Notes: generated by a model from the sequence alone, not told the origin. DNA of 64,000 nucleotides from Sarcodiotheca gaudichaudii (GCA_032355985.1 JAUKVZ010000007.1:124001-188000); one strand, 5' to 3'. Shown: positions 1 through 8,676, counted from the stretch's first letter. Numbers and translations are program-made.

Positions 1-1
1 C

Positions 2-760
2 GACGATCTCAACAAGCTTCTCGCCACACCCAACATCCAGTTCTATCGCACATACCAGCCCGTCGAAGGCGGCGCACGCGGCGAAGCCACCGAGATCGGA
101 TACCAGCGCGTCGAGATGCGCACCGGCTACCGGGGAGACCTCGATCCCAACAAGCCCCGCAATCGCTGGGGCCGCGCCGACAAGGATCCCGGCTACGTCG
201 TCCGCGTCACCGGCCGCCAGATCCAGGATGAAATGCTCATCGATGTCGACGCCATCTACTTCCTCTCAGAAGATCGCGAGGAAGAGACCTGGCGCATCGT
301 CATGGAAGCCGAACAGGGCGGCGAGCGCCAGACGTGGCTCGAAACCGGCGCCCATCTCAACGGCACCATCAAGGTCAACGTCACGCAAGGCTCTCAGCCC
401 ACGCAGACCAGCCAGTGGAAAACGCCCCCCGACGCCTACCTCTCACAGGTCGAGCATCTCATCCTTGGACGCCTGCTCACCACGCGCAAAGCCGCCGGCT
501 CCTACAACTTCTACTACTACAACTCACAGATGGGCGACCTCCTCCTCCGCCGCGATGTGCTCGAGCCCAACCAGACCCGCGGCCCCGAGAAGTGGATCCT
601 TCGCTCAAAGAACGCAGACAACCTGCCCGAAACCGTCAAGCGCTACGACATCCGCGGCAACCTTCTCCATCTCGAAGAAGCCAACGGCGTCATCAAGGCG
701 CCCATCGCGCTCGACGACCTTCGCCGCCTCTGGCGCTCCAAAGGCCTTCCGATGAGTTGA
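2..760 (+). CDS. Unknown protein, 5'-truncated by window edge
   Basis: The reading frame is open from base 2, so the gene starts before the window; 252 codons and the stop are visible. I do not recognise the family. The visible part is mixed alpha/beta, has no obvious membrane segment, and contains a Tyr-rich stretch (about residues 172-176) and a basic/aromatic C-terminus. Codons end almost always in C, as expected for a plus-strand gene in this C-rich half of the window. It converges on the reductase gene on the other strand with a 25-bp gap. Function unknown; coding status is well supported by frame length and codon use. Confidence 0.7.
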   Translation, partial: DDLNKLLATPNIQFYRTYQPVEGGARGEATEIGYQRVEMRTGYRGDLDPNKPRNRWGRADKDPGYVVRVTGRQIQDEMLIDVDAIYFLSEDREEETWRIVMEAEQGGERQTWLETGAHLNGTIKVNVTQGSQPTQTSQWKTPPDAYLSQVEHLILGRLLTTRKAAGSYNFYYYNSQMGDLLLRRDVLEPNQTRGPEKWILRSKNADNLPETVKRYDIRGNLLHLEEANGVIKAPIALDDLRRLWRSKGLPMS

Positions 761-785
761 TCGCGCAGCCGCGCGCCCGGTTCGC

Positions 786-1754
786 TCAATACACCTCGAG
801 GAACACGCGCCGCGTCGGCTTCACCTGCTTGTGGATCATCTTTCGATTCCACGACGCCACATCTGAAAGCGCCTCAGGCTCACACTGCAGGTACTGCTCC
901 AGATCCTCCCCGTCGAGGATCCGCGCCAGCTCCTGAAAGATCCCAAGCTCCATCCCCGCAAGCCCGCACGCATACACCAGCGCGCGATCGCTTTTGAGAA
1001 TGGGCACGAGCATCTCCCGCTCCGTCTCCAGCCGCGCCTGCACGTACATCGGCCCCTTCCCATCCGGCTGATTGTGCCGGCTCAGCGCCGTGATGTACGT
1101 GAAGTTCGTGTGCTTCGATTCCAGATCGCGGAAGAACTCGTCGTAGATCAGATCCGTCGCATAAGGCACGCCCATGATCAGCACGATGCGGCTCTGGCAT
1201 CCGCTGTTCAGCAGATCCAGCAGCATCCCGCGAAATGGCGCAATGCCCGTCCCCGTCGCGATGAACACGTAATCGTGTTCCTCCGGCGCCGCCGGGATCA
1301 GGAAGCGCTTCCCATTCGGGCCGCTCACCAGGATCTCGTCGCCTTCCTGCCGATCGCAGATGTAGTTGGAAGCCACGCCCAGAAAGAGCTCGTGATTCTC
1401 CCAGTGCTCATCAAGCACGCGCTTCACCGTCGTCGACACGACGCAGCCTTCGCCATCCTCGCCGGCCGTCGGCGCTGCGATCGAATACAGCCTCACCTTA
1501 TGCGGCTTGCCCTTGGCATCCTCACCCGGAGGAATCACACCAAAGGACTGCCCGGCGCGAAATGACTTCTCCAGCGGCGTGCCGGACACATCCACTTCGA
1601 CATGCCGCACGAACGAAGCCGCCTTGCGCCCGACGCATAACTCATTCTTCACGACCCGCCCGACCACCGGATCCGTCGGGCGAACGACGTGCATCTGCAC
1701 ATCTGGGTAGACGATGTCGCTTCCCGGGCTTCCCGCGCGCTCAGTGCTCGTCAT
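786..1754 (-). CDS. Ferredoxin--NADP(+) reductase (plant-type FNR family)
   Basis: A 322-aa flavoprotein expected to move electrons between ferredoxin or flavodoxin and NADP(H) in the cytoplasm. Seen motifs: FAD-binding RLYS at residues 88-91, a Gly-rich GPNGK at 145-149, the NADP-pyrophosphate motif ATGTGIAPFR at 166-175, CGLAGME at 263-269, and a C-terminal Tyr (ending EVY) that in this family stacks on the flavin. Length fits plant-type FNR. An upstream in-frame ATG at 1835 would add 27 residues without family resemblance and would overlap the next gene, so 1754 is preferred. It lies 46 bp downstream of a coiled-coil lipoprotein gene on the same strand. The physiological partner cannot be told from the window. 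Confidence 0.9.
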   Translation of the reverse strand: MTSTERAGSPGSDIVYPDVQMHVVRPTDPVVGRVVKNELCVGRKAASFVRHVEVDVSGTPLEKSFRAGQSFGVIPPGEDAKGKPHKVRLYSIAAPTAGEDGEGCVVSTTVKRVLDEHWENHELFLGVASNYICDRQEGDEILVSGPNGKRFLIPAAPEEHDYVFIATGTGIAPFRGMLLDLLNSGCQSRIVLIMGVPYATDLIYDEFFRDLESKHTNFTYITALSRHNQPDGKGPMYVQARLETEREMLVPILKSDRALVYACGLAGMELGIFQELARILDGEDLEQYLQCEPEALSDVASWNRKMIHKQVKPTRRVFLEVY

Positions 1755-1800
1755 GTGGTCGCCAGCCTTCGTCAGTCGTGGATCAGATGGAACGTTCCGC

Positions 1801-3174
1801 TCAGGTGTCCTGACCGCTCGCCGCATCAGCGTCATCAGCGGGCGGCGCCTCCTCCTGAAGCACCTCAGCCATCAGCGCCTGCACGTTCATCGCAAGCTCA
1901 TCCTCGCCCGCATTCGCAAGCGCTTCGCCAGCGCCGTTAAAGGCGTCCCGAACCATGTTCGTCGACATCGAAAGCGCCTGCGAGCGAGCCTCAAGCATGT
2001 TCTCGTACGAAGAGCGCTCCGCCAGCCCAGGCGTCACGTTCACCGCGGCCTGCAGCGCTTCAACCGCCCGGCGCTCGCCGCTCATCCATGTCGCCATCGC
2101 GGCCGCACGGCTCTTCTGCATCCCCGCCAGACCCTGCGCAGCCGCCGAGCGATCCGGGCCGCGCGAAGCGCCCATCACCGAGCGATACGTGCCGATCGCG
2201 CGCTCAAAGCCGTCATTCGCCTTCTCATAGTGCTCAAAAAGCGGCCCGCTGCGAAGCTCACTCAGCGCCACCAGCACAAGGTGCAACTCCTCAGCAGTCA
2301 CATCCATCGCCTTCTGGCGGCTCGCCGCGCTCTGCTCCCGCATCGCCATATCGCGATCGCGCAGCAATGACGCGTTTCGCTCGAATCCTTCCGACTCCTT
2401 GTCCAGCAGCGTCAGCTGCCGATCAAGCGTCGCCAGATCCGGCGCCCGACGCGCCACGTTCGCAAGAATCAGCTCCGCTTCAATCTCAAGTGCATCCGCC
2501 TCGCGCTCGATCGTGATCGCCTGCTCGATCACCTCCACGCGCCGCTCCGCCTCGATATCCGACGCCGTCGTGCGGATCGAACCCGCCTCGCGACGCTTCT
2601 CGCCGGCCAGCTCAAAGAGCGCCTGCGCTTCATCCTCGTGCTCGGTCAGCTCCGCGGCCATCTCATCCCGAGCCGCGCGAAGCCGCGCCCGCTCAGCATC
2701 CTTCTCATCCCGCTGGCGCTGCAGCTCCTCGATCTCCGAACCGGCGCCCACGTCAGCCGCCACCAGCGACTCCGCATACGCCATGCGCCGGCGATACTCC
2801 TGCAGAAGCGTCTTCGCCTCACGCACCAGATCAAGAGCCTCAAACTCAAGCTCCTGCGCCCGCTCAGCCTCGATCCGCGCCAGTCCTGCCTGCGCCTTGG
2901 AGAGCATCCGCGAGGCCGCGACCTGCTGCTCCTTGTCGCCGCTGGAGACCACCGGCTGCAGCTCGCGCACAACCATTTCATACGTTCGCGTGCGCGTCTT
3001 GGGGCCCTTGGCTCGAGGACGCACATCCGTCAGCGCCTTCAGCTCATACGCCGCCGTCCGGATCGCCGCATCCGCAGAGTCTTCACTCCGCTCACAGCCG
3101 CAAAGACCCGAAGACAACGCCAGGGCGCCGCCGCACAGAACAATCAATACTCGATGCTTCACGTCGATCTTCAT
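1801..3174 (-). CDS. Coiled-coil lipoprotein of unknown function
   Basis: A 457-aa protein with an N-terminal export signal ending in a lipobox-like LCGC at about residues 23-26, followed by a long charged region rich in Ala, Glu and Arg with heptad character over most of its length (roughly residues 70-300). It is therefore likely membrane-anchored and rod-like. Start chosen at 3174 because the signal peptide begins there; the frame stays open for another 115 codons upstream, but that part is Arg-rich and antisense to the next gene. It sits between the FNR gene and a secreted CX4CH protein on the same strand. No catalytic motif is visible, and I do not recognise a named family. Confidence 0.72.
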   Translation of the reverse strand: MKIDVKHRVLIVLCGGALALSSGLCGCERSEDSADAAIRTAAYELKALTDVRPRAKGPKTRTRTYEMVVRELQPVVSSGDKEQQVAASRMLSKAQAGLARIEAERAQELEFEALDLVREAKTLLQEYRRRMAYAESLVAADVGAGSEIEELQRQRDEKDAERARLRAARDEMAAELTEHEDEAQALFELAGEKRREAGSIRTTASDIEAERRVEVIEQAITIEREADALEIEAELILANVARRAPDLATLDRQLTLLDKESEGFERNASLLRDRDMAMREQSAASRQKAMDVTAEELHLVLVALSELRSGPLFEHYEKANDGFERAIGTYRSVMGASRGPDRSAAAQGLAGMQKSRAAAMATWMSGERRAVEALQAAVNVTPGLAERSSYENMLEARSQALSMSTNMVRDAFNGAGEALANAGEDELAMNVQALMAEVLQEEAPPADDADAASGQDT

Positions 3175-3274
3175 AACTCGCCTGTTCACGATCCAACTGC
3201 CGACTGTCGAGCCGAAAGTGTAGCAGGACCGCCCACAATCGCCCTCCGCCAAAGCCCCCCTGCCAGGCCCCGCC

Positions 3275-4546
3275 TCAGCGATCCGCGCCCGAAGGAATCG
3301 GCTCATCCTCAGGCGGCGCCGGAGGCACATACACGATCGGATGCTCCGGACGGGGCCGATGCATCGTCCGAAGCCAGTCCACGGCCTGCAGGAAACGCCG
3401 ATGATCGCGCGAGCGAATAGCCGGCTTCCATCCATACACATCAGGATGAGGCCGGATCGACTCGTCACGAGGCAACGCCATCTGCAGCAGCGGCGACTTG
3501 ATCGGCGACTCGTAGTCAATCAGCGGCGTCCCATCCGGAAGCGTGAAACGCTCCAGAATCAGAAAGTTCGTCAGCACCGCCGCCTCCGACGTCGATTTGC
3601 GATTGAAAAGCAGCAGCCGCCCCGCATCCGACCCGCCATGACAACGCGTCGTCGCGCAGGAGTTCACCAGCCACGTCGAATGCACGTGATCCCGGAATCG
3701 CTCCAGCGACACCGGCAGATCCATCACCCGAACCTCGCCATACAGATCGCGCTCCCGAAGATCGAACATGATCGCCAGGATGTCCGCCGGCTCCTTCCGA
3801 TGAAAAGCCGCCCGACCCTCGCGCGTATGCGGAATCAACGGACTGTCCGGATTCCGAAGAATCAACTGCTCAATCGTCTCTCGATTCACCAGCAGCCGCG
3901 GCGGATTGCCGAGATTCACCTCGTACACCTTCAGCAGATTCTGCTGATCCTTATCCAGCAGCGGAAACTCTTCCAGCGACAGCCGTCGCGCCAGATCCTC
4001 TTCGCGCTTCTCCGCGCGCTCGACCCGGCGCTCCGTCTCCTCCTCCTGTGCCCGCTCCCGCAGTGTGATCTGACGCTCGATCAGCTGCTTCGCCAGCAGC
4101 GCCTTGCCGTTGTCAGGCTCGATCGCCAGCACATCCAGCGTCTCGTTGAGCGCCTCATCCAGCAGCCCCTGCGTCCGCAGCCATTCGACCAGCACCAGCA
4201 GACGCTCCACATCCGTGTCGTCGATGATCGCGCGCATCTCCTGATAGCGCTCCATCACCGGACGCTGCACCACCAGGCTGCGCACCTGATCCTTCGCCAG
4301 ACGAGAGTTGATATTCCCCACGCGAACCACGTAGTGCAGCGGCGCCTCTTCAACCAACACGCCGCGCATCCGCTGACCATTCAGCAGCACCACCAGCACC
4401 TCGCGGCCGATCCGATCCGAGTTGTCAGCCGCCCCGCTCTGCGCAATGGCAGAGCCCGCCCCATCCGTCGCCGCAAAAGGCGATGAGAGAAGCCAGCCAG
4501 CCGCCAGAAGTGTGGCGATGATCCCGGAACGTGCGCGAAGTCTCAT
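3275..4546 (-). CDS. Secreted protein with CX4CH motif (possible c-type haem site)
   Basis: A 423-aa protein with a signal peptide (hydrophobic segment about residues 9-26, cleavage likely after an Ala-rich stretch). Residues 45-95 look like a small beta domain, 110-160 a helical repeat, and 160-190 a charged coiled coil. Near the C-terminus Cys297, Cys302 and His303 form CX4CH followed by GG. CX2CH is the usual c-haem site and CX4CH is a rarer accepted variant; in Planctomycetes many exported proteins carry CxxCHG modules, so haem attachment is plausible but unproven. The order of genes (this one, then the coiled-coil lipoprotein, then FNR) suggests a possible redox grouping. Function otherwise unknown. 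Confidence 0.72.
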   Translation of the reverse strand: MRLRARSGIIATLLAAGWLLSSPFAATDGAGSAIAQSGAADNSDRIGREVLVVLLNGQRMRGVLVEEAPLHYVVRVGNINSRLAKDQVRSLVVQRPVMERYQEMRAIIDDTDVERLLVLVEWLRTQGLLDEALNETLDVLAIEPDNGKALLAKQLIERQITLRERAQEEETERRVERAEKREEDLARRLSLEEFPLLDKDQQNLLKVYEVNLGNPPRLLVNRETIEQLILRNPDSPLIPHTREGRAAFHRKEPADILAIMFDLRERDLYGEVRVMDLPVSLERFRDHVHSTWLVNSCATTRCHGGSDAGRLLLFNRKSTSEAAVLTNFLILERFTLPDGTPLIDYESPIKSPLLQMALPRDESIRPHPDVYGWKPAIRSRDHRRFLQAVDWLRTMHRPRPEHPIVYVPPAPPEDEPIPSGADR

Positions 4547-4594
4547 GAGTCAGTGATTCTGACGCCTTCGAAGGGAGCTTGTCCACAGCCCCGA

Positions 4595-4623
4595 CAAAAA
4601 GAAGCGCCTGATGCACTCTTCTT
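4595..4623 (-). terminator. Weak terminator-like hairpin after the FapA gene
   Basis: On the minus strand a 6-bp stem (AAGAAG/CTTCTT) with a 13-nt loop is followed by a run of four further Ts. A second, GC-rich, bulged stem lies just upstream at about 4626-4654. The position, 56-84 bp past the FapA stop codon, fits the end of the chemotaxis transcript, but the AT-rich stem is short. Confidence 0.35.
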
Positions 4624-4678
4624 CGTCCCGCCGGCCCCTCAGGTTCCGGCGGACGCCCCGACCCGACCCGGATTGACC

Positions 4679-6169
4679 TCAGGCGGCCATGGAGCCCGTC
4701 TTCCCATGCTCATCCCGCTCAACCACGCGGGCTCGCTCGCGAAGATCCGTCTCCATATTGCTCACCAGATCCACCAGCACCGGACGCCCGTTCCCATCCA
4801 GCGAGATCCGAACAGGACCCTTCACGCCCGATTCGAACTCCGCGATGTACGAGCCCAGATGCAGCGTCACACCCGGATGGATACGCGCCTGCACCGTCAG
4901 ATTCGTCTCCGCGTACTGATCCTCGGTGTTGTCCAGCTTCGACTCCGCGGCCTTCAGCTTGTTCGCCAGCGACTCCAGCGAAGACACCTCGAACTGAAGC
5001 TCGCTGAAGCGCTCCTTCTGACCGCTCGTCAGCTTCGCCTCGTTGTGCTTCAGCGCCTCGTATTCACCCCGCACCCGCGCAAGCGAAGCCTCAATCGCAG
5101 GCTCCATCTCATCGATCTGCATGCGCATCTCGTCAAAGCCCGGAATGCGCCCGACCGTCAGCTTGGTCTTGCCGCCCCCGTCACTTCCCAGGGCGCCAAC
5201 TTCACACGCGCCCGTCACATGCATGTGACCGCCGATGATCGAGCCGCGCTCAGCGCGGAACTGCCCGCCCACACTGATGCGGCAGTTCACCACTTCCTTC
5301 TCCACCTCCAGGTTCCGACCCACGAAACCCGACACCGAATCGAGATACCGGGCGCGCACATCGCGCTCCGCCTCGATCACACCCTTCTCCCGCGCAGCCA
5401 TCCCGCCGCTGAGATTGATGTCCAGCCCGGCCCGAAGCGTCGCCGCCTCCACCAGACCCTGCACCGTGATCGAATGCGCCGCCGTCACTTCAAAGCGATC
5501 CTTCACGCTCTTCTTGACGACCACATCTCCCTCGAAACTCACATTCCCGGTGCTGAAATCCACGTTGTCGCTCACCTGCAGCTGAGGCAGCACGCTCAGC
5601 TTGCTCTTGCTGTAACTCACCACGCCGTCGATCTTCGAGCGCACCGCGCCATCATCCCCGACCTGAATCGAATCATCCGTCGAAAGATTCAGCGTCTGCG
5701 CCGTGCGCGCCGGCAGCTTCTCACCCGTGACGGTCATCCCGTCCTGGCCCGCCGTCGCCTGCTGAATATTCGCGATCACATCCCCCGCCGTCACCAGCCG
5801 GTACGTGACCACCGAATAGAAGTCCGAGCCGCCATCCTCTTCCTTGACGGGCCGCTCCTCTTCCAGGGTCAGCGGATTGAACTCCGGCACAAACTCCAGC
5901 TTCTCATTGACGCCATGCACCGCAGGCGCTCCGATCGCAACCACGTCCTCATGATCCTGCGATGGATCCCCCTTGTACGCCTCGATCAGCTTGCCGACCG
6001 CGCGCTCCACTTCCGCAGTGACCATGACGTTTCGATCCGTCAGCGCCATCATGCACAGCTGCTTGTTCAGCTGCTCCGCATCCTCACTCGCCTTCAGGCG
6101 CATCGTTGCGCGCATCTTGTCCGAGGAGATATCGACAGCGATGAGATGATCAGGGTTCTCGGCGCTCAC
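4679..6169 (-). CDS. FapA-family (DUF342) polymer-like protein
   Basis: A 496-aa protein matching the FapA (flagellar assembly protein A, formerly DUF342) architecture: an N-terminal alpha/beta region (about 1-180), a central run of short beta repeats rich in 'DGxV...VxGxVxxG' patterns (about 185-345) typical of a right-handed beta-helix, a coiled-coil hairpin (about 350-420), and a C-terminal beta domain with a conserved 'PGVTLHLG' stretch. In other bacteria these proteins are cytoplasmic and linked to flagella or surface behaviour. It is the last gene of a minus-strand run cheR-cheX-cheY-FapA, with a 69-bp gap to cheY, which supports a role in motility or surface signalling. No flagellar structural gene is in the window. 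Confidence 0.85.
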   Translation of the reverse strand: MSAENPDHLIAVDISSDKMRATMRLKASEDAEQLNKQLCMMALTDRNVMVTAEVERAVGKLIEAYKGDPSQDHEDVVAIGAPAVHGVNEKLEFVPEFNPLTLEEERPVKEEDGGSDFYSVVTYRLVTAGDVIANIQQATAGQDGMTVTGEKLPARTAQTLNLSTDDSIQVGDDGAVRSKIDGVVSYSKSKLSVLPQLQVSDNVDFSTGNVSFEGDVVVKKSVKDRFEVTAAHSITVQGLVEAATLRAGLDINLSGGMAAREKGVIEAERDVRARYLDSVSGFVGRNLEVEKEVVNCRISVGGQFRAERGSIIGGHMHVTGACEVGALGSDGGGKTKLTVGRIPGFDEMRMQIDEMEPAIEASLARVRGEYEALKHNEAKLTSGQKERFSELQFEVSSLESLANKLKAAESKLDNTEDQYAETNLTVQARIHPGVTLHLGSYIAEFESGVKGPVRISLDGNGRPVLVDLVSNMETDLRERARVVERDEHGKTGSMAA

Positions 6170-6238
6170 GCCTCGTGTCCTTCTTCAGCCGCGCTCCCCG
6201 GGCAACCATTGCCGCAGGCGCTCAGCCAAGTCGCATCT

Positions 6239-6616
6239 TCAGCTCTTCACCATGCCCGACTTCGCCAGCGTCTCGTCGATCCGCTGACTCAGCACATCAG
6301 GCGTAAAAGGCTTCACCACGTAGTTGCTCACGCCCGCCTTGATCGCCTCGATCACACGCGAACGCTCGCTCTCCGTCGTCACCATGATGATGGGCGTCTT
6401 CTTGTCCGTTGCGCGAAACTTCTTCACGAACGTCAAACCATCCATGTTCGGCATGTTCCAGTCGACCAGCAGCAGATCAGGCCCGAAAGCGCCAAGCTTG
6501 CTCATCGCATCAAGGCCGTCGCACGCCTCTTCAATCTCAACGTGACCAAGCTGCATCAGCACCGAGCGCTGAATCTTCCGCATCGTCTTCGAATCATCAA
6601 CCAGAAGGATCTTCAT
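6239..6616 (-). CDS. cheY: CheY-like single-domain response regulator
   Basis: A 125-aa stand-alone receiver domain. The acidic pair Asp7-Asp8, the phospho-acceptor Asp52 (in VDWNMPNMDG), the switch Thr80/81 and Lys102 (in VVKPF) are all present, so it should be phosphorylated and signal competent. There is no output domain. It lies between cheX, its likely phosphatase, and the FapA gene, all on the minus strand. No CheA kinase is in the window, so its phosphodonor must be encoded elsewhere. Confidence 0.93.
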   Translation of the reverse strand: MKILLVDDSKTMRKIQRSVLMQLGHVEIEEACDGLDAMSKLGAFGPDLLLVDWNMPNMDGLTFVKKFRATDKKTPIIMVTTESERSRVIEAIKAGVSNYVVKPFTPDVLSQRIDETLAKSGMVKS

Positions 6617-6660
6617 CGCTTCCGCCTCTCCAAAGTGCGCTCGTCAGGGAGTCGCACAAC

Positions 6661-7143
6661 TCACACTGCCACGCACGAGGCGGCCGCCGCCTCATGCATG
6701 CCGACCTCGATCATGAACATCCCGCAATCCGTCTCGCAAGGCACAGCCACACAGGGCCGCTCCTTCTGCCGCGCCACATGATGGTTGTGGCCGATCACAA
6801 CACACGGGCTCGCCATGCATGCATGCGCGCCTTCCAGTTCACCGCGCGCTCCGCCGCAGATCATGTTGCAAAGCTCGCCGATCGCATCAGCGAAATCCTC
6901 GCTCGACACGCTCATCTTGTCGCCTGTCAGAAGCGTCGTCACACGCTCGGCCGTTTCCCGCGGAAAGCTCAGAACAATCGAGCCGATCACATCGCCCGTC
7001 ACACCGATGATCACCGACACGTCAAACCCCGATGCGCCGTCAATGCGCAGCGCCGGTTGTTCAACGACAACGTCAAGACGCAGCATCGTCGCAAATACAT
7101 GCTGCGCACTTTCAATCAACGGACTGATATGCGAATGATTCAT
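6661..7143 (-). CDS. cheX: CheX-like CheY-phosphatase
   Basis: A 160-aa protein of the CheC/CheX/FliY phosphatase superfamily. The single active-site motif ExxN is seen at Glu90 and Asn93 in GELCNMICGGAR, the arrangement used by CheX to hydrolyse CheY-phosphate. Length fits CheX (about 155 aa). Immediately downstream (44 bp) is a cheY gene, the expected substrate. A 202-bp gap separates it from cheR upstream; I see no other gene there. The C-terminus is unusually rich in Cys and Ala. Confidence 0.88.
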   Translation of the reverse strand: MNHSHISPLIESAQHVFATMLRLDVVVEQPALRIDGASGFDVSVIIGVTGDVIGSIVLSFPRETAERVTTLLTGDKMSVSSEDFADAIGELCNMICGGARGELEGAHACMASPCVVIGHNHHVARQKERPCVAVPCETDCGMFMIEVGMHEAAAASCVAV

Positions 7144-7345
7144 CCGTGAATCTCCCAGGCCAGATTGTCCTACGCGGCTGAACGATCACCGCAGAGCTCG
7201 CCGCACACGACGCGAACCCGGCGACAAACACCCCGCCGCGCACCACTACATCGGCCGCCTGATGGGCGATCTCAACGCGCCGCACGCCCATTCGCGCGCC
7301 TGCGATCACTTGTTCAGAAAAACGTCCGGACGATGGCGCCAGACC

Positions 7346-8203
7346 TCACATCGAAAGCCGATGGCTCCCCGCGCTCACGCCATCCGCCTCAAAAGAGGTC
7401 TCCGAGAGATCAATCCCCTCGTCCTCCCCCACCAGCAAACGCCCGTCAAACGCAAGCTGCTCCTCAAAAAGCTCCAGCACGTCCGACTGCAGCGACTTCT
7501 CAAACCGCCCCAGCACGCCGCGGCACACAATCACATCCCACACGCCCCGCTGCTTCGCAGCCAGACCATCCTTCAGATTGTGCTTCGCAAACGACACCAT
7601 CGGACGCAGATCCGGACCCACAGTGTGCGCATCACACGCCGAACGAAAATGCCGGCGCAACTCCTCAGCCGGAATCCCCCGCACCGACTCAGTCGAATAC
7701 ACGCCGCGCTCCGCGATCGAAATCGCCCGCTCCGAAAGATCCGTCCCGAGAATCTCAACCTGCCAGTCCGTCACACGCGCCCCCAGCGCACGCTCCACAT
7801 GCATCGCCAGCGACCAAGTCTCCACACCAGTTCCGCAAGCCGCAGACCAGATCCGAAGCCGACGCGATTCCTTCCGCGCCTCCAGCATCGCCGGAAGCGC
7901 ACTGGCGCAGAACAACCCAAGCTGACCCTGCGGCCCCTCAAAGACCGGCTCACTCGAGATCAACCCGCCCATCACTTCCTGAAACTCCTCATCACGCAAA
8001 GGCCCGATCGAAAGCAGCGAGATGTAATGATCGCCGTTCTCAAGATCCAACGCCATCATCCGGCGCTCAACCCAGTTGCCCATCGCGCATCGCTGCGCAT
8101 CATCCAGACGCACGCCGCTCCGCTCGAAGACGATGCGGCCAAGCTCATCCAGGTGCGACCCGTTGAGCCTCGCCGTATCACCACTCCTCGTCGTCGTCGT
8201 CAT
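7346..8203 (-). CDS. cheR: CheR-type protein-glutamate O-methyltransferase
   Basis: A 285-aa protein with an N-terminal all-helical CheR_N domain (about 1-75) and a C-terminal SAM-binding methyltransferase domain. The SAM motif I is seen as WSAACGTGVETWS (about residues 130-142), followed by the characteristic 'ILGTDLSERAI' strand-helix that ends in the acidic residue contacting SAM. It should methylate glutamates of methyl-accepting chemotaxis proteins, though none is encoded here. The start at 8203 is chosen because the CheR_N domain begins there; the frame is open to 8398, but that extension is Gly/Arg-rich and non-homologous. First gene of the cheR-cheX-cheY-FapA run. Confidence 0.9.
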   Translation of the reverse strand: MTTTTRSGDTARLNGSHLDELGRIVFERSGVRLDDAQRCAMGNWVERRMMALDLENGDHYISLLSIGPLRDEEFQEVMGGLISSEPVFEGPQGQLGLFCASALPAMLEARKESRRLRIWSAACGTGVETWSLAMHVERALGARVTDWQVEILGTDLSERAISIAERGVYSTESVRGIPAEELRRHFRSACDAHTVGPDLRPMVSFAKHNLKDGLAAKQRGVWDVIVCRGVLGRFEKSLQSDVLELFEEQLAFDGRLLVGEDEGIDLSETSFEADGVSAGSHRLSM

Positions 8204-8476
8204 CGCGTGCCTCCGGCAGAAGGTCCGAAAATAATCCTCGCAGGCCCAAACCCGCGAACGAACTATCGGCGCGACCAGCCCCCCACTGAAGCCCGCCGCC
8301 CCACACGCTCCGCAAGCCGCCGAGAACGTCCACCCCGCTTTATCAGACCTTCCCGCCCCAATTCGCCCCCTTCGCCCACCCCCGGCGACCGACCCCAAAA
8401 CCCTCCCACGCGCGCCATCTGTGCCGTTTGAGAGGCCTCAGACCACTTCATCCGCGCCAACGCCGGCGGAAATCCC
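8204..8476. other. Intergenic region upstream of cheR, no gene seen
   Basis: About 270 bp without a credible reading frame. It should hold the minus-strand promoter of the cheR cluster, but I could not identify a convincing -35/-10 pair. The first 200 bp also translate in frame with cheR, giving low-complexity Gly/Arg sequence that I take as non-coding. Confidence 0.4.
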
Positions 8477-8505
8477 TTGGAACCAGCCCTTTGCGTCGCT
8501 ATACT
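8477..8505 (+). promoter_or_regulatory. Sigma70-type promoter of a candidate small RNA
   Basis: TTGGAA (8477-8482) and TATACT (8500-8505) are separated by exactly 17 bp, matching the consensus at 4 of 6 and 5 of 6 positions. No gene follows on this strand before the terminator at 8532-8565. Confidence 0.55.
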
Positions 8506-8511
8506 CTTGGC

Positions 8512-8566
8512 GACGTGTTTCTTCCCTCCTACCCACCATGCTTCCCCCGGTATGGTGGGTTTTTTC
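8512..8566 (+). ncRNA. Candidate short non-coding RNA (~55 nt)
   Basis: Predicted transcript from about 8512, set by the -10 box at 8500-8505, to the T-tract of the intrinsic terminator ending near 8565. The 5' segment is about 20 nt, pyrimidine-rich and unpaired, followed by the terminator stem. It lies alone between two minus-strand genes (cheR and a lipoprotein). There is no ORF of useful length. An orphan promoter coupled to a strong terminator this close is the layout of short regulatory RNAs, but it could also be a remnant leader. RNA evidence is lacking. Confidence 0.45.
8532..8565 (+). terminator. Strong intrinsic terminator
   Basis: Perfect 8-bp stem CCCACCAT (8532-8539) / ATGGTGGG (8552-8559), a 12-nt loop, then a run of six Ts (8560-8565). 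On the opposite strand no T-run follows, so it works on the plus strand only. Confidence 0.8.
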
Positions 8567-8676
8567 ATGCGCACGCACAGCGCGAAGAAGCGTAAACAAC
8601 GCTTTTCTCAGACCGCGCCCGCGCGCATTCCGTTGAAGTTCTGATCGTGTAAACCGCGCCCGCCCTGCGCGCCGGT

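Noticed and set aside
2638-3420. Long plus-strand frame antisense to the coiled-coil lipoprotein
   Set aside because: Arg-rich shadow of the opposite strand; no ribosome site or homology-like motif.
4579-4587. TTGTCCACA, a DnaA-box-like 9-mer
   Set aside because: It is a single copy with no cluster, in a region where the GC skew does not change sign, and it sits between two same-strand genes. A lone box is expected by chance in this sequence length.
4553-6781. A 742-codon open frame on the plus strand
   Set aside because: It lies antisense to the FapA and cheY genes, with Arg/His/Leu-rich low-complexity translation and no family resemblance; it is the mirror of high-GC codon bias.
8586-8606. 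Second small hairpin downstream of the terminator (AAGCGT/ACGCTT plus TTTT)
   Set aside because: Six-bp stem, A/T-containing, no transcript expected to reach it after the first terminator; not strong enough to call.
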